Source: CFX5 sp023384495
GTDB taxonomy: Bacteria; Chloroflexota; Anaerolineae; Caldilineales; Caldilineaceae
DNA: 64,000 nucleotides
Direction: 5' to 3'
NCBI GenBank assembly: GCA_048499455.1
Contig: JASNZV010000028.1
Coordinates: 1 to 64,000, forward strand
In this document: positions 19,086-27,494 of the stretch, one piece after another
Layout: each line of letters begins with the position of its first letter
How positions within the stretch are numbered: the first letter of the stretch is position 1
Program-made: the position numbers and the translations under genes
The notes under the pieces: model-generated
Databases searched by the model: none
Seen by the model: the letters and a program-made list of their open reading frames with translations, nothing else
Told to the model about the DNA's origin: nothing

Positions 19086-19886
19086 TTACTCTGGTCGAAA
19101 CGTGCCGATGATCTGGTCGAGGATCGGCTCTTTGGCCGCGCGCTGGGTGTCCTGCGCCAGCAACACCATCACGTAGATCTTGTCATTGGCGAGCAGCCCA
19201 ACCACTTTGGCAAAAGCGCCGGCGTTCATCCCCACCGCAGCCAGGTTGGCCGTGGCCGAACCGCGCACAGCGGGCAAATTGTTGACCACCGTTGCCTCCA
19301 CCTGGTCGATCTGCACCTCACCCAACAGGCCGGCATTGCTGCGCAACAGATCTTCCACCAACTGCTTGGCCGCCTCCGCCGTGTAGCCCGGCGCATCGGC
19401 CACCGTGACGGCCAGCAGCGTTGGCAGCCCGCCAAACATGGCTGCCGTCAGGTCGGTGATGTAGATCTTGCCCAGCATCTGCCCTTCGGGGCTGTTGAGA
19501 AACTCATTGAGCGGCCCCATCTGGTCGGCCATGCCAAACATGCCGGCCAGCGTCTGGAACTGGGAACCGCGCAGGTCTAGCTCTGTCCAGCCACGCGGGG
19601 TAGCAAACGAGTAGCCAAGCCGCTCATCGGTAACCGTCGTGAACCCTTGGGGAATGACCACCTGCGGCGTAACTGCCGGCTGGGCTGCGGCCGCGCTAAC
19701 TTCGGGCGCCGGCGTGGGGGTGGGGGGCGGCGTTGGTGTAGGGATCGGCGTCGGCGTATTGGTTGGGGTGGGCGGGGCCGCCGCAGGCCCCATGCCGCCG
19801 CAGGCGGTCAGGGTTAGCGCAGCCGACAACAAAATGCCGAGCCAGATGGCGCGCCGCTGCGGGCGCGCCGTTTTGGGTGCAATCAT
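19086..19886 (-). CDS. Putative lipoprotein with Pro/Thr linker
   Basis: A 266-residue exported lipoprotein. The signal peptide (IWLGILLSAALTLTACGG) has a lipobox LTAC with Cys near residue 30, followed by a roughly 35-residue PTP repeat linker that probably spans the wall. A globular domain of about 180 residues follows (DERLGYSFATPRGWTEL near its start, LDQIIGTFRPE at the end), resembling a PsbP/DUF1795-like fold; this is tentative. GAGGAG precedes ATG 19886 by 6 bp. Readings that start further upstream would translate repeat sequence. It lies downstream of the two kinase genes and may be co-regulated with them. Confidence 0.78.
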   Translation of the reverse strand: MIAPKTARPQRRAIWLGILLSAALTLTACGGMGPAAAPPTPTNTPTPIPTPTPPPTPTPAPEVSAAAAQPAVTPQVVIPQGFTTVTDERLGYSFATPRGWTELDLRGSQFQTLAGMFGMADQMGPLNEFLNSPEGQMLGKIYITDLTAAMFGGLPTLLAVTVADAPGYTAEAAKQLVEDLLRSNAGLLGEVQIDQVEATVVNNLPAVRGSATANLAAVGMNAGAFAKVVGLLANDKIYVMVLLAQDTQRAAKEPILDQIIGTFRPE

Positions 19887-19937
19887 CATTTTCTCCTCAT
19901 GGAAATCACTCTCGAAATCATTCAGGAAATCGTACAA

Positions 19938-20072
19938 AACAGCGCAACACAGAGATGCACAGAGTTCGGCGCTGTGTATCTGGTAGAATGGATACACAGA
20001 GAATTATGGAATGGCTCGTTGTGTGGGCAAAAGCCTTTGCGTGCTCTCTGTGTTCCTGCTGTACGCTGCCAT
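19938..20072 (+). repeat. ACACAGAG palindromic repeat R1, copy A
   Basis: A 135-bp imperfect palindrome. The left end is AACAGCGCAACACAGAG (19938-19954). The right end, read on the minus strand, is ATGGCAGCGTACAGC followed by AGGAACACAGAGAGCAC (20041-20072), identical over 31 of 32 positions to part of copy B. It fills the gap between the second kinase gene (stop at 20114) and the lipoprotein start (19886). Confidence 0.85.
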
Positions 20073-20113
20073 GTCCCCTTTATTGGTGACCGCAGGTCAT
20101 GGCGCCTGCTCTG

Positions 20114-22363
20114 TCAAGATTGTCCATCGGCAAAAAAGGCAAAAACACGACCATTGGTGAAGTTGTAAATCAATGTTCCCCCCGGAAAGGTCTGGACGCG
20201 CCCCGGAAAGCGATCAGGCTCTGCCGCAAGCGCAAATCCGAGCGCGCCCGCCAGCCTTTGGTCTTCCCATACCTGTCCAAAAACGCCGGTGGGGACAAAA
20301 AGTTCCGGCCCGGGGATGGGAACATCCGGCGTCACCGAGTCGCCGCTGCCGTAGACCAGGTCCCAACGACTGTCGCCGCTAAAGTAGAGATAGATCGCGG
20401 TTGGCCGGTCATCCATGCGCAACATATAGCCGTGTTCCATCATCAATAGCTCGACGTTGACGGCCGCTGGCAGCGAATAGGCGCAGATAAAGCCTTGCTG
20501 CACGGGGGGCGCCAACCCCGTCACAAACGAGACCCAAACAGAGTCGGGCGCGTGTGCGCAACCCGCCGGTTCTGGCGTCGGTGTGTCGGTGGGCAAGGGG
20601 GTGAGGGTTGCGGTGGGCTCGGGTGTCCACGTTTCCGTCGGTGTTGGTGTGTCGGTGACCGTGGGCGTAAGCGACGGTGACGGCGTGGGCGTCGGCGTGT
20701 CGGTCGGCTCTGGCGTCCACGTAGCGGGCGGAGGGGTAGGCGGCGCATCGGTGGGTGTGTCGGTGGGCGTCGGCACGAGCGCTTCCACAGGCTGTTGTGT
20801 CGCGGTGGCTTCGGGTGACGGCGCCTCGGTGGGAGGCGCGCTCGCGGCGTCTTCATCCGGCGCCGCCTGGTCGGGCGTGGGGATGACGGCAACCTCTGCG
20901 GCTGTCGGCGTGGGCAGAAAGCCGGCCACGGGCGTGTTGGCAGTTCCGTCCCCGGCGCCGCGCCCCAACCCAAAGGGTGACCCCATCAACGCAACCGTGA
21001 CGGCAAACACGAGCAACGCCAGCGCGATGGGCAGCACAGCCCAGGTCAGCCGATAGACGCGTTCCTCGCGTGCGGGGGCGACGCCAACCTGCGCCGCGGG
21101 GACGGGCTGCACCGGGCGGACGGTTCGTGTGGTCAGCGGATTTGCTGCCTGCCGGGCGGTTTGGGTCGCCGTCATACCGGGCGCGCCAGGCACCAGCACG
21201 GTGGTCGCGGTGGGCGGTGTGCGGGGCTGGGTGGTCGTGGCCGTATTCATCGTCAGCGTTTGCGTGGCGTCGACCTGGTTGGGCTGTTGGCGCGGCCGGG
21301 TTCGCCCGGCGGCAAAGGCCAGCGCTTCGGCCATTTCGCCAGCGGTGGCATAACGCGCATCGGGCTGTTTGGCAAGGCTGCGGCGTAGAATCTCCACCAG
21401 GGCCGGCGGCAGCCGCAGCAGCGTGTCGTTGTCGATGCTCAGCGGCTCATACACATGGGCATGAAGAATCTGCGTCACCGCGCCCGAAAAGGGCAACCGG
21501 CCCGTGACGCAGCGATAGAGCACACAGCCCAACGCATAGATATCGGCGCGGCCGTCGATGTCGCGGCGGCCCGCACATTGTTCGGGCGCCATATAGGCGG
21601 GCGTACCCACCGTACGCCCTGTGTTGGTCAACTCGGGCGCATCCAGATAGCGGGCCACCCCAAAGTCGCTCAAGAGGGGCACAACCGGGTGGTCGAGCGT
21701 TTCCAATTGGACACTGTTGGACGCGCCGGGGCTAACGGTACGCAGCAGGATGTTGCTTGGCTTGACATCACGGTGAACAATCCCCGCCTCATGGGCGTGG
21801 TGTAGCGCGCGGGCAATTGGCTCGAGCAGGTTACAGCTTTCTTGAGGATGTAACAACGGGCGCGAATTGAGCAGATCGCCGAGGCTTTCGCCATCCACCA
21901 ATTCCATGGCAATATAGGCGAGGCCGCCCGGCCCCAGGGTGCCCACCTGCAAAATCCGCACAATATGCGGGTGGCGCAGCCCGCCGGCGGTCAGGGCTTC
22001 GCGCCGAAAGCGGCTATAGGTGTTGGCGTCGGCGTGCGGCATCAACACCTTGAGCGCCACGGGGATGCCCTGCACCTGGTCATAGGCCTGATAGACCATG
22101 GCGACACCACCGCTGCCGATCTGTTGTTCGATGCGGTAGCGCCCCACTTGCTGGCCAGTGAGATTGGAAAGCGTCAGGGGCGCCCCACCGGCTGCCGTAG
22201 CGGGTGTGATCTCTTCAAATGCCGCCGGCTGTTCTCGCTCGGCCCCGCCGTGGCTGGAATCGGGAATGGGATTCTCGCCAGGCGCAGGGGCGCCACCGCT
22301 GGTGTGCTCGTTCTCATCCCTGTATTGGTTGCTCAACGGTTCGTTACTCAATTGGCTATCCAC
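20114..22363 (-). CDS. Transmembrane Ser/Thr protein kinase
   Basis: Hanks-type kinase of 749 residues. The cytoplasmic kinase domain (about 75-345) has the glycine loop IGSGGVAMV, Lys105, HRDVKPSN with Asp199, DFG with Asp233 and TPAYMAPE. An insert of about 18 residues sits between HRD and DFG. After a Pro/Thr-rich linker comes one membrane helix (about 435-460), then a long TPTP extracellular stem (about 465-600). A C-terminal globular domain of about 145 residues without a recognised family follows. The GTG start lies inside the last codons of the upstream kinase gene, overlapping it by 16 bp, so the two are translationally coupled. Confidence 0.9.
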   Translation of the reverse strand: MDSQLSNEPLSNQYRDENEHTSGGAPAPGENPIPDSSHGGAEREQPAAFEEITPATAAGGAPLTLSNLTGQQVGRYRIEQQIGSGGVAMVYQAYDQVQGIPVALKVLMPHADANTYSRFRREALTAGGLRHPHIVRILQVGTLGPGGLAYIAMELVDGESLGDLLNSRPLLHPQESCNLLEPIARALHHAHEAGIVHRDVKPSNILLRTVSPGASNSVQLETLDHPVVPLLSDFGVARYLDAPELTNTGRTVGTPAYMAPEQCAGRRDIDGRADIYALGCVLYRCVTGRLPFSGAVTQILHAHVYEPLSIDNDTLLRLPPALVEILRRSLAKQPDARYATAGEMAEALAFAAGRTRPRQQPNQVDATQTLTMNTATTTQPRTPPTATTVLVPGAPGMTATQTARQAANPLTTRTVRPVQPVPAAQVGVAPAREERVYRLTWAVLPIALALLVFAVTVALMGSPFGLGRGAGDGTANTPVAGFLPTPTAAEVAVIPTPDQAAPDEDAASAPPTEAPSPEATATQQPVEALVPTPTDTPTDAPPTPPPATWTPEPTDTPTPTPSPSLTPTVTDTPTPTETWTPEPTATLTPLPTDTPTPEPAGCAHAPDSVWVSFVTGLAPPVQQGFICAYSLPAAVNVELLMMEHGYMLRMDDRPTAIYLYFSGDSRWDLVYGSGDSVTPDVPIPGPELFVPTGVFGQVWEDQRLAGALGFALAAEPDRFPGRVQTFPGGTLIYNFTNGRVFAFFADGQS

Positions 22364-25323
22364 TGAATCGAATGCTCCAACCAGCTTGTCAGTTCACCGC
22401 GAATGTCGGCCACCGGCAAAGGCTGGGCGCTGCTGTTGAGGGGCGCCACCCAAATGCGCCACCGCCCCCCCTGGTCGCTGACAAATGCAACATGATTGCC
22501 ATCAGGGCTAATGGCAGGCAAGCCATCCTGTGCGGGGCGATTGGTCAGGCGCGCCGTTGCCAGCGGCTGAAGCTCTGGCGAGAGTGTGATACGATAGAGT
22601 TCCCAGTTTTCATCGCGGCCGTCGCTCATGACGACGACATAGCGTGCATCGGGTGACCAGGCTGGTCGTCGATCGCGTTCGTTATTGGTGAGCTGATGCC
22701 AACGCAATTCATCCACACGGGTCAGCCAGAGGCCGGGCGCATTGCCATCTGGCGGGCGGCCATTGTAGACAACCCAGCTTTCGTCAAGCGGCGCCCAGGC
22801 CGGGTCTTGCCCGGTCGCCAGCGAACGTGCGTCGTCGCCCGGCGTGGCCGGCTTGACATAGATGCGCGACCGTCCATCGGCTTCACGCATGCTGGCAAAG
22901 ACAAGCGCGTCCCCGGTCGGGCTCCAACTGGGCGGGCTATCTTGGGCATCGCGGACACCGGTGGTGTAGCGCAGTGTGCGATCATCTGGTGACAGGACGC
23001 CGTTGCGCTCGAAGCCGGCAATGCCCGGCGCGTCGGGTCGTGTACTATAGAAGGCAATACGCCCGCCATCGGGCGACACGCGTGGTTGGCGAGCATCGGC
23101 TACGAGGAGCTTTGGCTCAGAATCCACAGCCAGCGGTTGCAGATAGAGTCGATAGGCTGCGCCCTCTTGGGTCGAGTAGAGAATGGCGCCGCTAAGCTCG
23201 CGCAGCAATTGCAGCCCAGCCAACGCTTCGAGCTGCTCGTCACAGCGGAGGCGATAATCGGTAAGCTGCTGCAACAGCGCTTCGTCTTGCAGCAGCTTTG
23301 ACGCTGCGTTTACCTGCTCAGCGGCGGCGCAGAACGCTTCGTCCGCCGCCAATCGGTTGGCGAAGACGGCGTGGGCTGTCCCCAAGGCGTGGCGCGCCAT
23401 CTCGCGCTCGGCCTCGTCGGCGGCGAGAAAGCGGTCGGTCGCATCGCGCAATTCGAGTATCACAGGTTCGTCGGGCCGCAACACAAGCGCTTCGTCAAAG
23501 TGATCGAGTGCGTCTTTGGGGGTGCCGATGGCGTTCTTGGCAGTCGCCATGCCCACATAGATCTCAAACAACATCGCCTCGATCTGTGCAGGGTCAAAGA
23601 GTTCTCGGTACTGTGCCCACATAGGCGCGTCGGCGCTGGCCAGCAAATGAGCACGCGCGGCAGAAGCCTGGCTTTCATCCCCCTGGCCAAGCGCCTGGTT
23701 GAAATCCGGTGATAACGAGCGCAATATAAAAATCAAATTTCCCAGCGTTTTGTTCCACTCCCGTTTCGTATAATCCTCAATCACAATCTCCCAATAGAGT
23801 TCCACATCGACGGGGGCGGTTGGCGCAGAGACAATCGCCAAGGGTTCGGGCGTGGCGGGTGTGGCTGCGGTGAGGGATGTGGGTTCTTGGCGCGGGACGA
23901 TGGCCGGCGGCGCCGTCGCGGTGAGCGGTGGTCCGGGGGTGGACACTGCGGGCTGCCCCGTAGGGGCCGGTGCGTCCGCCGGTTCCTGCTGCTGGGTGAT
24001 GGCAGGTGGACTGGGGGCGATCAGCCGGACAAAGAAGCGATCAACCGGGAAGACGCTGCGCAACAAGAGAATGCCCGCGACCATCAGACCGAGCGCCAGG
24101 GCCGTGGCAACGAGCAACCCGAGCGCGTTGCCGCGGGTGCGGCGCCGGCGGGGCTGGGCCACGCCCGCGGCAACGCGTGGCGGCGCCGCCGTTTCCTCCT
24201 TCACCGGCTTGGGTGTGGCTACGTCTGCCCGTGTGCGCGCCCCGGCCCGGTTAGGCTGGCTCGGCACCAGAACCTTCAGCCGGTCGGGCGGAGTTGCCGG
24301 GCTAGGCAACGCGGCCATCGTGGCCGTTGGCTCTTCGCTGGCTTTGCGCGGCTCTTTGCCGGCAGCCAGGGCCAGGTCGTCGGCCAGCACACCGGCGTTG
24401 GGGTAACGGTCCACCGGGTCTTTTGCCAACATGCGCTGCAACATCTCCCAGACCAGGGGGGGCAACCGTTCGCCAAACTCGGCGGGAATGGTGAGCGGTT
24501 CGTAGACATGGGCGTGCAGAAGCTGTGTGGTCGAGCCGACATAGGGAGGGCGCCCGACCAGGCATCGATAGAGCACGATGCCCAGCGCATAGATGTCGGC
24601 GCGGCCGTCGATCACATGGCTATTGGCCGCCTGTTCGGGCGCCATGTACGTCGGTGTCCCCACAGTGCGCCCGGCGGCAGTCAGTTCGGGCGAGTCCAGC
24701 GCCAACGAAATGCCAAAGTCAGAAAGGAGTGGCGTCACTGGATAGGGAGCAGTGCTGATGGCAATCCCCTGCGGCGCATCGACGGGCAAGCGCCGGAGCA
24801 AAATGTTGCTGGGTTTGACGTCACGATGGACCACATGCTGGCGGTGGGCATAGTCCAAGGCGCGGGCGACGGGCGCCAACAGGTGGCAACTGTCCAACAG
24901 CGAAAGGCGGCCCTGCTCGCCCAGCAATTCCGCCAGGCTCATCCCTTCGATGAGATCCATCGCGATATAGGTTACGCCATCGGTCTGACCAACTTGGAGG
25001 GTGCGGACAATGTGGGGGTGGTCGAGCACGCTAACGGTGCGCGCTTCCTGCCGGAATCGTTCGCGCACCACATCATCGGCGCCGGGCAAGAGCACTTTGA
25101 GCGCCACTTGCCGTTCGAGCAACAGGTCGGTTGCGCGATAGACTGCCGCCATCGCTCCACTGGCCAACCGGGCCTCCACGCGAAAGTGGCCCAGGCTTCG
25201 ACCTACCAGGGCATCGACAACATTAAAGGTCGCATTCGGTTCCGTCGGTGGATTGCCAGCCGCGGGCCGATTGCGCACAGAGCCCGCATCGGTTGACGAG
25301 AATTCCGGCGGCGTCAGCGTCAT
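22348..25323 (-). CDS. Ser/Thr kinase with extracellular TolB-like propeller
   Basis: Hanks-type kinase of 991 residues. The kinase domain (about 47-315) has Lys76, Glu93, HRDVKPSN with Asp168, DFG with Asp202 and TPTYMAPE; the glycine loop is the unusual LASGAMAAVY with two Gly replaced by Ala. A single membrane helix lies near residue 400-420, followed by a PT-rich linker. A helical, TPR-like region (about 510-680) precedes WD40-like/PD40 repeats (RVSPDGGRIAFYS, SWSPTGDALVFAS, AWSPDARYVVVMS, AISPDGNHVAFVS) that form a sensor-type beta-propeller. It shares its 18-residue HRD-DFG insert with the next gene and is divergent from the FHA gene. Confidence 0.92.
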   Translation of the reverse strand: MTLTPPEFSSTDAGSVRNRPAAGNPPTEPNATFNVVDALVGRSLGHFRVEARLASGAMAAVYRATDLLLERQVALKVLLPGADDVVRERFRQEARTVSVLDHPHIVRTLQVGQTDGVTYIAMDLIEGMSLAELLGEQGRLSLLDSCHLLAPVARALDYAHRQHVVHRDVKPSNILLRRLPVDAPQGIAISTAPYPVTPLLSDFGISLALDSPELTAAGRTVGTPTYMAPEQAANSHVIDGRADIYALGIVLYRCLVGRPPYVGSTTQLLHAHVYEPLTIPAEFGERLPPLVWEMLQRMLAKDPVDRYPNAGVLADDLALAAGKEPRKASEEPTATMAALPSPATPPDRLKVLVPSQPNRAGARTRADVATPKPVKEETAAPPRVAAGVAQPRRRRTRGNALGLLVATALALGLMVAGILLLRSVFPVDRFFVRLIAPSPPAITQQQEPADAPAPTGQPAVSTPGPPLTATAPPAIVPRQEPTSLTAATPATPEPLAIVSAPTAPVDVELYWEIVIEDYTKREWNKTLGNLIFILRSLSPDFNQALGQGDESQASAARAHLLASADAPMWAQYRELFDPAQIEAMLFEIYVGMATAKNAIGTPKDALDHFDEALVLRPDEPVILELRDATDRFLAADEAEREMARHALGTAHAVFANRLAADEAFCAAAEQVNAASKLLQDEALLQQLTDYRLRCDEQLEALAGLQLLRELSGAILYSTQEGAAYRLYLQPLAVDSEPKLLVADARQPRVSPDGGRIAFYSTRPDAPGIAGFERNGVLSPDDRTLRYTTGVRDAQDSPPSWSPTGDALVFASMREADGRSRIYVKPATPGDDARSLATGQDPAWAPLDESWVVYNGRPPDGNAPGLWLTRVDELRWHQLTNNERDRRPAWSPDARYVVVMSDGRDENWELYRITLSPELQPLATARLTNRPAQDGLPAISPDGNHVAFVSDQGGRWRIWVAPLNSSAQPLPVADIRGELTSWLEHSIQWIAN

Positions 25324-25565
25324 AGCATAGAATGCAATCTATCCACTTTGCCAGTTGATCCTGATCCTGGTATAGTGAAACGTAATTGGCGTAAAATGCC
25401 ACCTTCTCTGAGATAGCGAGCGCCGTCAGAAGTCGGACACAACAGTCAGCCACAGCAGGGAAGGTTAATCCGCCACTGTTCGTGTAACGCTACCATCAGC
25501 GCAATGATTCAACATTATTTATTATAGCCTACGATTGTGTGCGGACGAAACTAGGGGAAAATCGT

Positions 25566-26210
25566 GTGAGCCGGTTTGCAAAATTAGTCTGTCTCAGCGG
25601 TCCGCGTACAGGGACAGAATATGAGTTGGTTGAGGAGATCTGCACCATTGGGCGCGCGCCGGCATCGCACATTGTGCTCGAAGATCAATTTGCCTCACGC
25701 CAACATGCGGAGATTCGCCGGATCGAAATCGCCTATCAGGTCCATGACCTGAAGAGCAAGAACGGCATCCTAATCGATGGCGTTCGCCTATCGCCCGGCG
25801 CCACGGCCTGGCTGCAAGATGGCAACGAGCTGCAATTTGCGTCCACGCGTTTTCGCTTTCAAGACCCGTCGGCAACGCTGACCGCGCCGGCGCTCATGGC
25901 CGTGGGTGAGCCGGGGCTACGCGTGGAATTGGCGACGCGTCAGGTTTTTGTAGATGGCGTCGTGCTCGACCCGCCGCTGAGCGTCAAGCAGTTTGATCTG
26001 CTCTGGTATCTCTTTCAAAACCGCGGGCGGGTTGTCAGCAAAGATGAGATTGCACAGGCGGTTTGGCCCGAAGCGCAGGGTGATGTATACGATGCCAACA
26101 TCGACCGCATGATCAGCCGCCTCCGCAGCCGCATCGAGCCTGACAGCGGTGATGATCCGCGCTTTATCGCCACCATTCGCGGCTATGGCTACCAGCTGCT
26201 AGAGGGCTAA
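25566..26210 (+). CDS. FHA domain / winged-helix DNA-binding protein
   Basis: A 214-residue fusion. The N-terminal FHA domain (about 3-100) shows the phosphothreonine-binding set GRAPASH, SRQH and SKNG. The C-terminal half (about 115-214) is an OmpR/PhoB-type winged helix (LSVKQFDLLWYLFQNRGRVVSK and ending TIRGYGYQLLEG). It has no receiver domain, so the likely input is a phosphoprotein. The divergent kinase gene 242 bp away is the natural source. Start: GTG 25566 has AGGGGA upstream; a GTG at 25539 in the same frame has none. A terminator follows. Confidence 0.88.
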   Translation: MSRFAKLVCLSGPRTGTEYELVEEICTIGRAPASHIVLEDQFASRQHAEIRRIEIAYQVHDLKSKNGILIDGVRLSPGATAWLQDGNELQFASTRFRFQDPSATLTAPALMAVGEPGLRVELATRQVFVDGVVLDPPLSVKQFDLLWYLFQNRGRVVSKDEIAQAVWPEAQGDVYDANIDRMISRLRSRIEPDSGDDPRFIATIRGYGYQLLEG

Positions 26211-26309
26211 ACAAGCCAGCAACGCGCCTCCGCCCCCCGTAGTCACTCACCCACAGGACAAGTTGCTGGGTATGCTCTCGGCAAGAAATACCTTCAGCGA
26301 CACAATAAC

Positions 26310-26343
26310 AAAGGTCGGTTTGGCGTACGCTGAACCGACCTTT
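26310..26343 (+). terminator. Rho-independent terminator of the FHA gene
   Basis: AAAGGTCGGTT (26310-26320) pairs perfectly with AACCGACCTTT (26333-26343) around a 12-nt loop. The 3' arm runs into TTTTCATAT, giving the classic stem plus T-run, 100 bp after the FHA gene stop. Confidence 0.85.
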
Positions 26344-26622
26344 TCATATCAAACGGCTCCCCGCCCAAGACGCCCAGCATGACGCTTGGCCACCTGACCG
26401 GGACGTAGGACAACGGTCCGAATTCTGTCACCAAAAACTCAAGTCTCTTTAATCAAATTCTATTATGCTTGGGTTATGTTTGATCTATCGACGCTTCATT
26501 GCTGGGCAACTTCCATACTGCGGTCTCGATGACGCAGCTCCTTGTCAGACAGAATCCTGCATTCGGCATGCGCCCAGCGTCACTGGGCGGCGCCAATCAA
26601 AGCAAGACCAAACTCCGGTTGC

Positions 26623-26677
26623 TTTGAAAACGCGAACGAGAGTCGGTTGAACCAGTAATAGATCTCGCGTTTTCAAA
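26623..26677 (+). repeat. Inverted pair of the R2 core motif
   Basis: TTTGAAAACGCGA (26623-26635) and its exact complement TCGCGTTTTCAAA (26665-26677) are 29 bp apart. The right arm continues into CAGAGC, and the same string in the same orientation relative to the downstream gene is found in the R2 copies at 12697-12807 and 50110-50219. It ends 55 bp before the sigma-factor start codon. Confidence 0.7.
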
Positions 26678-26732
26678 CAGAGCAAAGTAGAGATTCACCC
26701 CCGAAGATGCGTGAAGGCGAGAGGTGTACCCT

Positions 26733-27404
26733 ATGCGTGACCAGCCAACTCCAATCGACAGGACCAACGGTGCGTTCCATCGCGCCTATCCGCGATACCA
26801 TGCGGCGGGCGCGGCGGCCCCACAAGAGATGAACGCCACGGTTCAGGCGGCGCGCCTGGGCGACGAATGGGCGTTCAGTGCGCTGATCGATGAGTATCGC
26901 GCCGCAGCCGAACGGCTGGCGCACCAGATACTGCGCACCGAGGAGGCGGCGGCGGACGCCGTTCAGGAAGCGCTGATCAAGGCCTATCGGGCTATGCCGC
27001 GCTTCCAGGATGGCAATTTCCGTTCTTGGCTGCTGCGCATCGTCACCAACACCTGCTATGACCACCTGCGCCGCCAAAAACGGCGGTTCGCGGTAAGTTT
27101 GGATGAAACGGCTGAATGGGCGCCGCTTGAAATGCCCAATCATATGCAGGCCGCGGCCGAAAACCCAGAGACGGTGATCTTGCAAAACGAGAGTCTACGC
27201 CTGCTTCTACGGGCCATTGACGATCTGCCCGCCTGGCATCGCCATGTGGTGCTGCTGGTCGACGTGCATGGCTATGATTACAGCGAAGCTGCGACAATTC
27301 TTGACTTGCCGCTGGGCACCGTCAAGTCGCGCCTCAGCCGCGCCCGCTCGGCGCTGCGCGATACGCTGGTGCGGTCGGGCCTGGTGAACCATCTGGAACG
27401 CTGA
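26733..27404 (+). CDS. ECF-type RNA polymerase sigma factor
   Basis: Sigma-70-family factor of 223 residues with region 2 (about 40-115: RLGDEWAFSALIDEY, AAADAVQEALIKAYRAMPRF, SWLLRIVTNTCYDHLRR) and region 4 (about 165-215: WHRHVVLLVDVHGYDYSEAA with the DLPLGTVKSRLSRARSALR helix-turn-helix). There is no region 3. AGGTG six bases upstream selects ATG 26733. No anti-sigma gene is adjacent, unlike the second ECF factor at 34005; control may be through the inverted repeat just upstream or by a distant partner. Confidence 0.92.
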   Translation: MRDQPTPIDRTNGAFHRAYPRYHAAGAAAPQEMNATVQAARLGDEWAFSALIDEYRAAAERLAHQILRTEEAAADAVQEALIKAYRAMPRFQDGNFRSWLLRIVTNTCYDHLRRQKRRFAVSLDETAEWAPLEMPNHMQAAAENPETVILQNESLRLLLRAIDDLPAWHRHVVLLVDVHGYDYSEAATILDLPLGTVKSRLSRARSALRDTLVRSGLVNHLER

Positions 27405-27457
27405 ATCTCCCTCTTTGCCCGCTTGCGTACGACGCACTCGGGAAGCACGTCGTGACG

Positions 27458-27485
27458 GGGTCGCTCGGTCGGAGACCGGCGACCC
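27458..27485. terminator. Hairpin between convergent sigma and GNAT genes
   Basis: GGGTCGC-TC-GGTC (27458-27470) folds on GACC-G-GCGACCC (27474-27485) with a 3-nt loop and one small internal loop. It lies between the stops at 27404 (+) and 27495 (-). Confidence 0.65.
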
Positions 27486-27494
27486 GCAACCCCT

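Larger units (their letters stand above)
26211..26732. other. 522-bp intergenic region upstream of the sigma gene
   Basis: No gene is supported here. It contains the FHA-gene terminator (26310-26343), an AT-rich patch near 26450-26470 (TCAAATTCTATTATG) that could include a promoter, and an inverted pair of the TTTGAAAACGCGA motif (26623-26677) just before the sigma-factor gene. A 61-codon open frame at 26465-26650 has poor codon use and no ribosome binding site. Confidence 0.6.

Noticed and set aside
19887..19997. Longer N-terminus for the lipoprotein at 19086
   Set aside because: It would translate repeat R1 sequence and bury the lipoprotein signal; GAGGAG supports the start at 19886.
26465..26650. 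61-codon open frame in the gap before the sigma gene
   Set aside because: No ribosome binding site, poor codon use, overlaps the inverted repeat.
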